A stretch of DNA of 64,000 bases. Origin: Shewanella sp. GD04112 (GTDB lineage: Bacteria; Pseudomonadota; Gammaproteobacteria; Enterobacterales; Shewanellaceae). Below are positions 1-9,095 of the stretch, in pieces. The DNA is taken from assembly GCF_029835735.1 (NCBI RefSeq), contig NZ_JAOEAL010000001.1:496001-560000 (forward strand). Direction: 5' to 3'. Positions within the stretch are counted from its first letter, which is position 1. Each line of letters starts with the position of its first letter. Under the pieces are notes generated by a model. The model saw only the letters and a list, made by a program, of their open reading frames with translations, was not told where the DNA came from and made no database searches. A program made the translations under genes and the position numbers.

Positions 1-634
1 GTACGGCGAGAACCAAGAAGATATCTTCTACTACCTGACCACAATGAACGAAAACTACGAGCAACCAGCCATGCCAGAAGGCGCGGAAGTTGGCATCGTT
101 AAAGGTATCTACAAGTTAGAAACTGTTGCTGGCTCGGGTAAAGGCAAAGTTCAGTTAATGAGCTGTGGCACTATTCTTGAGCAAACCCGCAAAGCGGCTC
201 AAGCACTGGCAAAAGACTTCGGTATTACTGCCGACGTATTCAGCGTAACCAGCTTCAACGAACTGACTCGCGATGGTCAAGCGGTTGAGCGTTGGAACAT
301 GCTGCACCCAACTGAAACGCCAAAACAAGCGTATATCAGCCAAGTGATCTCCAGTGATGCGCCTGCAATCGCAGCGACTGACTACATGAAGATCTACGGC
401 GAGCAGTTACGTGCATACATGCCAACCGATTACAAAGTGTTAGGTACTGACGGTTTCGGTCGTTCAGACAGCCGTGACAACCTGCGTCACCACTTCGAAG
501 TGGACGCTAAGTTCATCGTTATCGCGGCACTGAAGTCACTGGTTGATCGTAAAGAGCTGCCTGTTGATGTGTTAGCGAATGCCATCAAGGAATACGGCAT
601 CGACGCTGACAAGATCAATCCACAGTACGCGTAA
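1..634 (+). CDS. aceE: Pyruvate dehydrogenase E1 component, C-terminal end (partial)
   Basis: The reading frame is open from the first base (frame starting at base 2) and stops at TAA 632-634, so only about 210 C-terminal residues are present; the first in-window ATG at 44 is internal. The visible part matches the C-terminal domain of the homodimeric thiamine-diphosphate E1 of the pyruvate dehydrogenase complex, which decarboxylates pyruvate and acetylates the E2 lipoyl groups. The segment around GTDGFGRSDSRDNLRHHFEV is typical of that domain. aceF starts 6 bp downstream, the standard aceEF operon order. The identification rests on the recognisable C-terminus plus this neighbour; the active site lies outside the window. 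Confidence 0.97.
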   Translation, partial: YGENQEDIFYYLTTMNENYEQPAMPEGAEVGIVKGIYKLETVAGSGKGKVQLMSCGTILEQTRKAAQALAKDFGITADVFSVTSFNELTRDGQAVERWNMLHPTETPKQAYISQVISSDAPAIAATDYMKIYGEQLRAYMPTDYKVLGTDGFGRSDSRDNLRHHFEVDAKFIVIAALKSLVDRKELPVDVLANAIKEYGIDADKINPQYA

Positions 635-640
635 GAGGCA

Positions 641-2683
641 ATGAAAATGGCTGAATTAAAAGAAGTTTTTGTTCCTGATATCGGCGGCGATGAAGTACAG
701 GTTATCGAAATCTGTGCTTCTGTGGGCGATACCTTAGCAGCGGAAGAGTCGATTCTGACCGTTGAAAGCGACAAGGCGACCATGGACATTCCTGCGCCGT
801 TCGCGGGTGTGTTAGCCGAATTGAAAGTGGCCGTCGGTGACAAAGTAAGCGAAGGTACCTTAATTGCGATGATGCAAGCAGCGGGCACGGCTAATGTTCA
901 AGCTGCACCTGTTGCTCAAGCTGCCGCTCCTGCGCCAGCTCCAGCAGCACCTGCTCCAGTACAAGCGGCTCCAGCCCCTGTGGCTGCCGTGCCAGCGACG
1001 GGCGCAACCCAAGTGGTTGAAGTCACTGTGCCGGATATCGGGGGTGACACCGATGTGTCTGTTATCGAAGTCTTAGTCGCCGCTGGCGATAAGATTGAGG
1101 TTGACGCTGGCCTTATCACGCTAGAAACCGACAAAGCGACTATGGACGTACCATCGCCATTCGCGGGTGTGGTAAAAGAAGTGAAAGTGGCCGTGGGTGA
1201 CAAGGTTTCTCAGGGCTCATTAGTGATCATGCTCGAAGTGGGCGGCGCGGCACCTGCCGCAGCGCCACAAGCGAGCGCGCCAGCAGCCTCTGCACCTGTT
1301 GCTCAAGCGGCTCCTGCAGCGCCAGTTGCTCCAGTCGCCGCTGCAGCACCAGTGGTTGCGGTTAAAGAAATCCAAGTGCCTGATATTGGCGATGCGAGCA
1401 ATGTCGATGTGATCGAAGTGCTCGTGTCTGTGGGCGATGACATTACAGTTGATCAAGGTTTAATTACCCTTGAAACCGATAAAGCGACCATGGAAGTACC
1501 AGCGCCATTCGCCGGTAAACTGTTGTCGTTAACCGTTAAAGTGGGTGACAAGGTTTCTCAAGGCAGCGTGATTGCGACGATTGAAACTACTTCTGTTGCA
1601 ACAGCAAGTGCAGGCAGTGCGCCAGCGCCAGTAGCTCAAGCCGCAGCACCTGCACCAGTTGCCCAAGAAGCGGCACCGGCACCTGTTGCTGCCGCTCCTA
1701 GCCGTCCACCAGTTCCACATCACCCAAGTGCGGGTGCGCCAGTGGTAACCGGTGTGGTGCATGCGTCTCCTGCGGTTCGCCGTTTGGCCCGTGAATTTGG
1801 TGTGGACCTCACTCAAGTGACGGGTTCTGGCCGTAAAGGTCGCATCATGAAGGAAGACGTACAGGCGTATGTGAAGTACGAACTGTCTCGTCCTAAGGCG
1901 ACAGCAGCAACTTCAGTTGCGGCGGGTAACGGTGGTGGTCTGCAAGTGATTGCTGCACCGAAAGTGGATTTCAGCAAGTTTGGTGAAGTGGAAGAGATTC
2001 CATTAAGCCGTATCCAGAAGATCTCTGGTCCAAACCTGCACCGTAACTGGGTAACCATTCCTCACGTGACTCAGTTCGATGAAGCTGATATCACCGAAAT
2101 GGAAGAGTTCCGTAAGCAGCAGAACGACGCGGCTGCGAAGAAAAAAGCCGATTATAAGATCACTCCGCTGGTCTTTATGATGAAAGCCGTGGCGAAAACG
2201 CTGCAACAGTTCCCAGTGTTCAACTCAAGCTTAAGCAGCGACGGTGAATCACTGATCCAGAAGAAGTACTACCACATCGGTGTGGCGGTTGATACGCCAA
2301 ACGGTCTAGTGGTACCTGTGGTACGTGACGTGGATAAGAAAGGCATCATCGAGTTATCTCGTGAGCTGGCCGATATTTCTGTCCGTGCCCGCGATGGTAA
2401 GCTCAAATCTGCCGATATGCAGGGTAGCTGCTTCACTATTTCAAGCCTAGGTGGCATTGGTGGTACTGCGTTTACCCCAATCGTTAACTACCCAGACGTG
2501 GCGATTTTAGGTGTGTCTAAATCTGAAATTAAGCCTAAATGGAATGGTAAAGAGTTCGAGCCTAAATTGATGTTGCCACTGTCGCTATCATACGATCACC
2601 GCGTGATCGATGGTGCTATGGCTGCACGCTTTAGCGTGACCCTGTCAGGAATTCTGTCCGATATTCGTACTTTGATTCTGTAA
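641..2683 (+). CDS. aceF: Dihydrolipoamide acetyltransferase, E2 of pyruvate dehydrogenase, three lipoyl domains
   Basis: E2 core of the pyruvate dehydrogenase complex: it carries acetyl groups on swinging lipoyl-lysines and transfers them to CoA. Three lipoyl domains are visible, each with an ETDKAT- or ESDKAT-type motif; the lipoylated lysines are K45, K165 and K281. They are joined by long Ala/Pro linkers. A peripheral subunit-binding domain follows at about 373-410 (ASPAVRRLAREFGVDL), then the acyltransferase domain from about 450 with the catalytic HRVIDG (H653, D657) near the C-terminus. The 680 aa length suits a three-lipoyl enteric-type E2. The start is ATG 641, with a second in-frame ATG at 647 (MAELKEV) that is equally plausible. 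It is co-transcribed with aceE. Confidence 0.98.
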   Translation: MKMAELKEVFVPDIGGDEVQVIEICASVGDTLAAEESILTVESDKATMDIPAPFAGVLAELKVAVGDKVSEGTLIAMMQAAGTANVQAAPVAQAAAPAPAPAAPAPVQAAPAPVAAVPATGATQVVEVTVPDIGGDTDVSVIEVLVAAGDKIEVDAGLITLETDKATMDVPSPFAGVVKEVKVAVGDKVSQGSLVIMLEVGGAAPAAAPQASAPAASAPVAQAAPAAPVAPVAAAAPVVAVKEIQVPDIGDASNVDVIEVLVSVGDDITVDQGLITLETDKATMEVPAPFAGKLLSLTVKVGDKVSQGSVIATIETTSVATASAGSAPAPVAQAAAPAPVAQEAAPAPVAAAPSRPPVPHHPSAGAPVVTGVVHASPAVRRLAREFGVDLTQVTGSGRKGRIMKEDVQAYVKYELSRPKATAATSVAAGNGGGLQVIAAPKVDFSKFGEVEEIPLSRIQKISGPNLHRNWVTIPHVTQFDEADITEMEEFRKQQNDAAAKKKADYKITPLVFMMKAVAKTLQQFPVFNSSLSSDGESLIQKKYYHIGVAVDTPNGLVVPVVRDVDKKGIIELSRELADISVRARDGKLKSADMQGSCFTISSLGGIGGTAFTPIVNYPDVAILGVSKSEIKPKWNGKEFEPKLMLPLSLSYDHRVIDGAMAARFSVTLSGILSDIRTLIL

Positions 2684-2690
2684 ACAAATA

Positions 2691-2717
2691 AGGCTGCTCA
2701 TCTTGAGTGGCCTTTTG
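2691..2717 (+). terminator. Intrinsic terminator after aceF
   Basis: Eight bases past the aceF stop, AGGC-TG-CTCA pairs with TGAG-TG-GCCT around a 3-nt loop and runs into TTTT. The flanking AAACAAA and TTTGTTT also pair, so it could work in both directions. It probably ends most aceEF transcripts before lpdA. Confidence 0.75.
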
Positions 2718-2722
2718 TTTAT

Positions 2723-2738
2723 TGTGATCAGTATCAAA
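2723..2738. promoter_or_regulatory. CRP/FNR-like half-conserved site upstream of lpdA
   Basis: TGTGA-N6-TCAAA lies about 95 bp upstream of lpdA. The left half matches the CRP consensus fully and the right half is weaker. In Shewanella CRP controls respiratory and carbon genes, so regulation is plausible, but one site of this quality is only suggestive. Confidence 0.3.
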
Positions 2739-2746
2739 CACAGGTT

Positions 2747-2779
2747 AAAATGCGCCCACCTTACGCGCTGGCGCATTTT
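2747..2779. promoter_or_regulatory. Perfect 10-bp inverted repeat ahead of lpdA
   Basis: AAAATGCGCC (2747-2756) and GGCGCATTTT (2770-2779) are exact reverse complements separated by 13 nt, 53 bp before the lpdA start. A GC core flanked by A and T runs looks like a bidirectional terminator or attenuator. A protein-binding operator is the alternative. Confidence 0.55.
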
Positions 2780-2832
2780 CGGTTGGCAGGATTACTCTCC
2801 TCCAACGGATTGAATGAGAATTAGAGGAAAAC

Positions 2833-4260
2833 ATGAGTAACGAAATCAAAACTCAGGTAGTGGTATTAGGTGCAGGTCCTGCGGGATATTCTGCTGCCTT
2901 CCGTGCGGCTGACTTAGGTCTGGAAACCGTTATCGTTGAACGTTTTAGCACTTTAGGTGGCGTGTGTCTGAACGTGGGTTGTATCCCATCTAAAGCCCTG
3001 TTACACGTTGCTAAAGTGATCGAAGAAGCCAAAGCCGTTGCTGCACACGGTGTTGTGTTCGGCGAGCCAACAATCGATTTAGACAAGTTACGCAGCTTCA
3101 AGCAAAAAGTGATCAGCCAGTTGACTGGTGGCTTAGGCGGCATGTCTAAAATGCGTAAAGTAAACGTTGTTAATGGCTTCGGTAAATTTACTGGCCCTAA
3201 CAGCTTAGAAGTGACCGCGCAGGACGGTACTGTGACTGTGGTTAAGTTTGACCAAGCGATCATCGCTGCGGGTTCTCGCCCAATCAAACTGCCATTCATT
3301 CCCCATGAAGACCCACGTATTTGGGATTCGACCGACGCATTAGAACTGAAAGAAGTTCCTGGCAAACTGCTGGTCATGGGTGGCGGTATCATCGGTTTAG
3401 AAATGGGTACTGTTTACTCTTCTCTGGGCAGTGAAATCGACGTGGTTGAAATGTTCGACCAAGTGATCCCAGCGGCTGACAAAGACGTCGTTCGCGTATT
3501 CACTAAGCAAATCAAGAAGAAATTCAACCTGATCCTCGAAACTAAAGTGACCGCGGTTGAAGCCCGTGAAGACGGTATCTACGTATCGATGGAAGGTAAG
3601 AGCGCACCAGCAGAGCCAGTACGTTACGATGCAGTGTTAGTTGCTATCGGCCGTACACCAAATGGCAAGCTGATCGACGCTGAAAAAGCGGGCGTTAAGA
3701 TTGATGAGCGTGGTTTCATCAACGTAGACAAGCAATTACGTACAAACGTACCGCACATCTACGCAATCGGTGACATCGTTGGTCAACCAATGTTGGCTCA
3801 CAAAGGCGTGCACGAAGGCCACGTAGCGGCCGAAGTGATCGCGGGTATGAAGCACTACTTCGATCCAAAAGTTATCCCATCAATCGCTTACACAGACCCT
3901 GAAGTGGCCTGGGTTGGTCTGACTGAGAAAGAAGCTAAAGAGCAAGGTATTGCTTACGAAACAGCGACTTTCCCATGGGCAGCCTCTGGCCGTGCAATCG
4001 CTTCAGATTGCAGCGAAGGTATGACTAAGCTGATTTTCGATAAAGACACTCACCGCGTTATCGGTGGTGCTATCGTGGGTGTGAACGGTGGCGAACTGTT
4101 AGGTGAAATCGGTCTGGCAATCGAAATGGGTTGTGATGCTGAAGATTTAGCATTAACCATCCACGCTCACCCAACGCTGCACGAGTCAGTGGGTCTAGCG
4201 GCTGAAATCTACGAAGGTTCTATTACTGACTTGCCAAATCCAAAGGCAAAGAAAAAGTAA
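2833..4260 (+). CDS. lpdA: Dihydrolipoamide dehydrogenase (E3)
   Basis: FAD disulfide oxidoreductase that reoxidises dihydrolipoyl groups of the 2-oxoacid dehydrogenase complexes (and often the glycine cleavage system) with NAD+. Visible are the N-terminal FAD motif GAGPAGYSAA, the redox-active GGVCLNVGC (C45/C50), the second nucleotide-binding GGGIIGLEMG, the FAD-binding DIVGQPMLAH region and the dimer-interface HAHPTLHE (catalytic H446, E451). The length of 475 aa is standard. GAGGAAAAC just before the ATG supplies the ribosome binding site. It follows aceEF but is separated by a terminator and a hairpin, which suggests its own promoter as in other gammaproteobacteria. Confidence 0.98.
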   Translation: MSNEIKTQVVVLGAGPAGYSAAFRAADLGLETVIVERFSTLGGVCLNVGCIPSKALLHVAKVIEEAKAVAAHGVVFGEPTIDLDKLRSFKQKVISQLTGGLGGMSKMRKVNVVNGFGKFTGPNSLEVTAQDGTVTVVKFDQAIIAAGSRPIKLPFIPHEDPRIWDSTDALELKEVPGKLLVMGGGIIGLEMGTVYSSLGSEIDVVEMFDQVIPAADKDVVRVFTKQIKKKFNLILETKVTAVEAREDGIYVSMEGKSAPAEPVRYDAVLVAIGRTPNGKLIDAEKAGVKIDERGFINVDKQLRTNVPHIYAIGDIVGQPMLAHKGVHEGHVAAEVIAGMKHYFDPKVIPSIAYTDPEVAWVGLTEKEAKEQGIAYETATFPWAASGRAIASDCSEGMTKLIFDKDTHRVIGGAIVGVNGGELLGEIGLAIEMGCDAEDLALTIHAHPTLHESVGLAAEIYEGSITDLPNPKAKKK

Positions 4261-4275
4261 TTTAGCCGAGCTACA

Positions 4276-4300
4276 AAAAGCGCCTTAAGGGCGCTTTTTT
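4276..4300 (+). terminator. Intrinsic terminator after lpdA
   Basis: AAAAGCGCC and GGGCGCTTTTTT pair around TTAA, 16 bp after the lpdA stop, ending in a six-T run. Confidence 0.92.
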
Positions 4301-4397
4301 ATTGTCTTGATAAAATTGTAACGCTAATGTGAATAAGCGGGTGAATTGAGGCTTTTGAACTGCTACAGTACAACTATGGTATGAAGTAAGTCATCAA

Positions 4398-7300
4398 ATG
4401 CAAACAAGAATAACTAAAACACTTCTGGCATGTTTCATCCTTTTTGTCTCTGGTCTGAACATGGTTTGGGCTGGTGGATTTGTGCAACGTGTTTTCACCG
4501 ACCGAGATGGATTAGCCGCCACCAGTATCCGTGGCTTGACCTTAGATGACCATGGTTTTGTCTGGGCGGCGACCGAGCAAGGCTTATATCGCGTTAGTAA
4601 TTCTAAGGTCAGACGCATAGACAAAACGGGCAGCGAGTCCCGTCTTGCGGATGATTTCCTCAACTCAGTGGTTAACGTCGGGCAAGACAAGCTGCTGGTG
4701 AGCACCAACGCGGCGCTGTATCTCTACGATATCCGTGGCAATCAATTTACGCTGTTTGGCTCACCCGATTTGTTCCCACACTTTTCAGGTGGCGCCATGC
4801 TGTCTGCGGCGCGTATGGATGCCCAGCGTTGGCTATTGCTGATTGATAATGGTCAGATTTATCAGTATTCCCCTGCGACTTCTGAACTCTCTCTGGTGAC
4901 TCAACTGGCGGTTAATCGCGATCTGCCTTGGCGCAAGTTATTGGTGCTCCCCAATGAGCAAATCCTGCTGGCTGGGCAATTTGATTTATTGCTGCTGGAT
5001 AAGTCAGGTAAAACCCTCAGTAAATACCCATGGACTGAGTCTATGGGAAGCATTCTCGATATGCTTGAGGATACGAAACACCGCGTATGGTTGGCGACGA
5101 GCCGTGGCGTGTATCGTTTCGAGCCAAGCACACAGCAACTTGAGGCCGTGCCTGAATTACCCGATTGGAGCACTGTGATTGTTGAAGACCCTAAAGGCTC
5201 GCTATGGTTTGCCAGTCGTTTTGGCCTATTGAAATGGTCGCCAGAGACTCACCAGATTGAGAATTATCAGGAGGAGCTGAAAAAGCAGGCCAATATGGAA
5301 ATCCTCAAGGCCATGCTGTTCGATGATTCGGGTTTGATGTGGGTGGGCGGGTCTGGCGACGGCTTGGCACTGTTGGCATCGCGGCCCGATTTTATCTTAG
5401 AGACCTATACCGCCGATAAACCCTACGCACTGGGCGATGCCATGATTTGGTCGGTGTTTGCGGCACCTGAAGGGCTTTGGCTTGGCTCATCTAATGTGAC
5501 GTTTATTGCCAAGGATACACAGCAAACCATAGATATCCCGATTGAAGGTTTACTACCTCACGAGAGCATTTACGATATCAGGGCATTTGCCGAGCATTAC
5601 TTGTTGGTCTCAAGCACGGGTGGCCTGTTTGTGGTTGATAGAACAAGCTTTAAGGGCGAGAGCTTTGCAAAGTGGATCAATGGGCAAGATGAATTTAAAA
5701 ACAAGCTGGTTTATCGCACTTATGTCGACCCGCTGTTACAAGGGCGGGTGTGGATCGCCAGCTCCACCGGCCTGTATTTTTGGGAGGCCGATTTAAAAGC
5801 TCCGCAGGCCTTCAATATCGACAAGCCAGCTAAAGATGCGGTGGAACCCAAGCGTCCGGCGATTAGAACCTTGTATCGCGCCTCCGACGGAAAGCTGTGG
5901 ATCGGCGGTAAGCGGGTTTTTGGCTATTTGGATGAGGCGAATGAGTTCCACGATCAGCGAAGCCTATTTAATGGCTTGAGTGCCATGCCCACCGTTAGCC
6001 ATATCGAAGAAATGTCACCTGGGGTGATGTGGTTTGGTTCCTACGAAAAGGGCTTATTCGAGTATCACCTCAACAGCAGCGAACTGGTTTCGCTGACTGC
6101 GCTATGGCAAGTGAACTGCAGCTCAGTGTTTTTTATCCAAAAGACGCCTAAAGCCAATCTGGTGGCCTGCGCCGATTCACTGATCCGCCAAGATATAGTA
6201 ACCGGCCATATCGCCATGTTTAACCAACTCGATGGGCTGATTTCCGATGAAATGAATGAAGGAGCTTACTTCTATTCCCCCGAGTTTGGTCTATATCTTG
6301 GCACCCCGGAAGGGGTTATGCACTTGGATGTGGATAAGTTGGTCAACCGGATCACCGATGACCATGTGATGCTCGAGTCTGTGTCTGTCTATTACGATAA
6401 CAGCACCGAAGTTTCCCTATTGCCTCAACCCATGATGGTAATTAAACCCGATGCCAACATGGTAAGTTTACAGATCACTAACCTCGATTATCTCGATGAT
6501 TCGCCGATTCAATTTAAATATCGACTGCGCTACCAAGGGGAAGAAGATAACTATGTACTGCTGCAAGGCGAGTCGCAGATAAACCTCGCTGGACTGGCGG
6601 CGGGTGAGTATGGGCTGGAGATTTTAAGTCAGGTGAATGGGATCTGGTCGGATAAACCCTTCGCTTATCCCTTCTATGTTGAGCAGCATTGGTGGTTGAC
6701 TCAGGGCTTTAAGGGCATCTTGTTACTGATTTTTTCGATCATCGCATTGAGTTTAGCCTGGTATCGTCAGCGCCAAGTTCGAACCTTTATGACGATGAAC
6801 CAAGCGTTGACCGAGAGTGATGATCGTTTGCGTCAGTCCCTGCGTGGGAGCGATTCCGATCTCTGGGAATGGCATAGAGATACCCAGAGCTTTTACCTCG
6901 ATAACCGTGGCGCCGTGCTAGGTAATCATGCCAATGAGATTGTGGTTACCCTCGAGACTCTCCCCGTCCACCCTGAGGATAGGGATAAAGCTTTAGGTCA
7001 GTGGAACAGTATGTTAGCGGGTGAAATCGATCGCTTTGAGGCGGAATATCGTTATCAACGCCGCAGTGGTAATTGGGGCTGGTTAAGAGTGAGGGGCCGC
7101 CCGGTGTCGCGCAATCGCACTACCCACGAGATTGAACGGGTAGCGGGGATTTATAGCGACATTACCCTGCAGCGTCAGCTAGAGGATGAAATCAATCTCC
7201 TCGCCCAAGCCTTTGAGAACACCTCAGAAGGGGTGTTGATCTTAGATGTGGATGAAAATATTCGGGTGGCGAACCATGCGGCGCAGCAAATTATTGGCTC

Positions 7301-8870
7301 CGAGCAGCATGATCTCGTCGGACAATCTTTTTCTCAATTCGTGCAAATGAAGGATGGTCTCTCGACCGAAGTGCATCAGTTACTCGGCCAAGACAGTTCG
7401 TGGACGGGTGAGCGTGAGTTAGTGGGGCAGAATGGGCTGGTTTGCCCCGTGTGGCTTAACGTCTCTGTGATGCAGTCGACGAGTGATAGCTCAGTACACT
7501 ATGTGATTGTCTTTTCAGATATTACCGAGCGAAAACGTACCGAGGCGGATCTGAGACGATTGGCGAATTATGATGTGTTAACTGGGCTACCTAACCGCTC
7601 ACTGTTTTCGAGCAGGTTATTGCAATCGATTCAGACCGCGCAGCAGACTGGTGAAAAGCTGGCGCTTTTATTCCTCGACCTCGACCGCTTTAAACATGTA
7701 AACGACTCCTATGGCCACAGCATGGGTGATGCCTTGCTGGTTGAAGCCTCCAACCGCTTGCAGTCTTGCATCGGCAGTGAGCATTTGCTGTGTCGTTTTG
7801 GCGGCGATGAGTTTGTGATCCTGCTGAGAAATGCCAATAACTTAAACGAGATAAACCACATTGCCGAGCGTTTACTGGCACAAATTGTGGCGCCATTTAA
7901 ATTGTTTGGTCGCGAGTTTTATATCTCCACTAGTATCGGTATCAGTATTTGGCCCGATGATGCGGTGCAGCCCGAAGCCTTTATTAAAAACGCTGATCTT
8001 GCCATGTACCACGCCAAGGAAGAGGGGCGTGGCAACTTTAAATATTATTCGTCGGAGCGTAATGCCCAAGCCTTGTACCATTTACGCTTGGAAGCGGATT
8101 TGCGTAAGGCCATCGAGCGGGAAGAGTTTGAACTCTATTATCAGCCGCAGATTGATATTTTGCGGGGCGATAAATTTATTGGGATGGAAGCCTTAATTCG
8201 TTGGCGTCATCCGAAGGAAGGTTATATCCGTCCCGATATTTTTATTAAGGTCGCCGAAGCCTGTGGTTTAGTGGTTGAAATCGACCGCTGGGTATTCCGC
8301 CGAGCCTGTTCGGATGGCGCTAAGTGGGTAAAACATTGCAACACTCCGTTTAAATTGTCGGTGAATATTTCGGCGGTGCATTTCCGTCAACCTGACTTTA
8401 TTGATGGGTTAAAGAAAATTTTGGCCGATACACAAATGCCGACCTCATCCCTCGGGTTAGAAATCACCGAAGGGGTCCTGATGAAGGAAGTGCAAGCGGC
8501 GAAAACCCATCTGACTCAGCTTAAAGAGTTGGGCATTGAAGTCGCGATTGACGACTTTGGCACCGGATATTCCTCTTTAGCTTATTTACGCAATTTTGAG
8601 GTGAATACACTCAAAATTGACCGTTCATTTTTGATCGATATCGCCTCGAATTCTGCCGATCAGGCTATTGTGAGTAGTATTATTGAATTGGCTCGTAACT
8701 TAAAATTAACCGTAGTAGCAGAAGGGGTTGAAACCGTTGAGCAGTTAGAGCAGCTTTTTAGCCGTGGCTGTTATATTGTTCAGGGCTATTACTTTGCCAA
8801 ACCAATGTCTGTCAGTGATTTTGAAAAATATCTTCAGTTACAGTCTCCGCTTGATTCATTGCAATCTTAA
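4398..8870 (+). CDS. Membrane sensor with beta-propeller, PAS, GGDEF and EAL domains
   Basis: A 1490-residue c-di-GMP signalling protein. The order is signal peptide (about 1-25), a long periplasmic region with repeated WxATxxGLY-type strands typical of two-component-regulator propellers (about 40-660), a Y_Y_Y-like beta domain (about 680-755), one membrane helix (about 768-790), two PAS domains (about 815-930 and 945-1060), GGDEF (RFGGDEF, G1135) and EAL (E1264 in EALIRW). Both catalytic signatures look intact: GGDEF for synthesis, and EAL with DDFGTGYSSL and AEGVET for hydrolysis. No RxxD inhibitory site precedes GGDEF. The upstream SD is weak. The ligand of the propeller is unknown. It stands alone after the lpdA terminator. 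Confidence 0.93.
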   Translation: MQTRITKTLLACFILFVSGLNMVWAGGFVQRVFTDRDGLAATSIRGLTLDDHGFVWAATEQGLYRVSNSKVRRIDKTGSESRLADDFLNSVVNVGQDKLLVSTNAALYLYDIRGNQFTLFGSPDLFPHFSGGAMLSAARMDAQRWLLLIDNGQIYQYSPATSELSLVTQLAVNRDLPWRKLLVLPNEQILLAGQFDLLLLDKSGKTLSKYPWTESMGSILDMLEDTKHRVWLATSRGVYRFEPSTQQLEAVPELPDWSTVIVEDPKGSLWFASRFGLLKWSPETHQIENYQEELKKQANMEILKAMLFDDSGLMWVGGSGDGLALLASRPDFILETYTADKPYALGDAMIWSVFAAPEGLWLGSSNVTFIAKDTQQTIDIPIEGLLPHESIYDIRAFAEHYLLVSSTGGLFVVDRTSFKGESFAKWINGQDEFKNKLVYRTYVDPLLQGRVWIASSTGLYFWEADLKAPQAFNIDKPAKDAVEPKRPAIRTLYRASDGKLWIGGKRVFGYLDEANEFHDQRSLFNGLSAMPTVSHIEEMSPGVMWFGSYEKGLFEYHLNSSELVSLTALWQVNCSSVFFIQKTPKANLVACADSLIRQDIVTGHIAMFNQLDGLISDEMNEGAYFYSPEFGLYLGTPEGVMHLDVDKLVNRITDDHVMLESVSVYYDNSTEVSLLPQPMMVIKPDANMVSLQITNLDYLDDSPIQFKYRLRYQGEEDNYVLLQGESQINLAGLAAGEYGLEILSQVNGIWSDKPFAYPFYVEQHWWLTQGFKGILLLIFSIIALSLAWYRQRQVRTFMTMNQALTESDDRLRQSLRGSDSDLWEWHRDTQSFYLDNRGAVLGNHANEIVVTLETLPVHPEDRDKALGQWNSMLAGEIDRFEAEYRYQRRSGNWGWLRVRGRPVSRNRTTHEIERVAGIYSDITLQRQLEDEINLLAQAFENTSEGVLILDVDENIRVANHAAQQIIGSEQHDLVGQSFSQFVQMKDGLSTEVHQLLGQDSSWTGERELVGQNGLVCPVWLNVSVMQSTSDSSVHYVIVFSDITERKRTEADLRRLANYDVLTGLPNRSLFSSRLLQSIQTAQQTGEKLALLFLDLDRFKHVNDSYGHSMGDALLVEASNRLQSCIGSEHLLCRFGGDEFVILLRNANNLNEINHIAERLLAQIVAPFKLFGREFYISTSIGISIWPDDAVQPEAFIKNADLAMYHAKEEGRGNFKYYSSERNAQALYHLRLEADLRKAIEREEFELYYQPQIDILRGDKFIGMEALIRWRHPKEGYIRPDIFIKVAEACGLVVEIDRWVFRRACSDGAKWVKHCNTPFKLSVNISAVHFRQPDFIDGLKKILADTQMPTSSLGLEITEGVLMKEVQAAKTHLTQLKELGIEVAIDDFGTGYSSLAYLRNFEVNTLKIDRSFLIDIASNSADQAIVSSIIELARNLKLTVVAEGVETVEQLEQLFSRGCYIVQGYYFAKPMSVSDFEKYLQLQSPLDSLQS

Positions 8871-8906
8871 TCTGCAATTTATGTGTGCTTAATTGCGCAT
8901 TTTTAG

Positions 8907-8928
8907 CCTCGGCTCAAGTTGGGGTTTT
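8907..8928 (+). terminator. Weak terminator-like hairpin
   Basis: CCTCGGC pairs with GTTGGGG (three G-U pairs) around TCAA and is followed by TTTT, 37 bp after the sensor gene. The stem is short and wobble-rich. Confidence 0.4.
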
Positions 8929-9095
8929 ATGTTGAATTATCTGTTTACAGCACTTGTGTTTAAACGTAAATGAAATAACGCGATCATTAATGGCAAATTT
9001 TCAACTCATCGGTTCAGATAAAATATGACTGATGGTTAAATAGATAAATTTGCTAATATTAACTCAAAATTTTTTATCCTATAAAAGTACTCATT

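Noticed and set aside
487..2457. Long minus-strand and alternate-frame reading frames opposite aceE/aceF
   Set aside because: They mirror the Ala/Pro-rich codons of aceF, have no ribosome binding sites and lie entirely within a certain gene.
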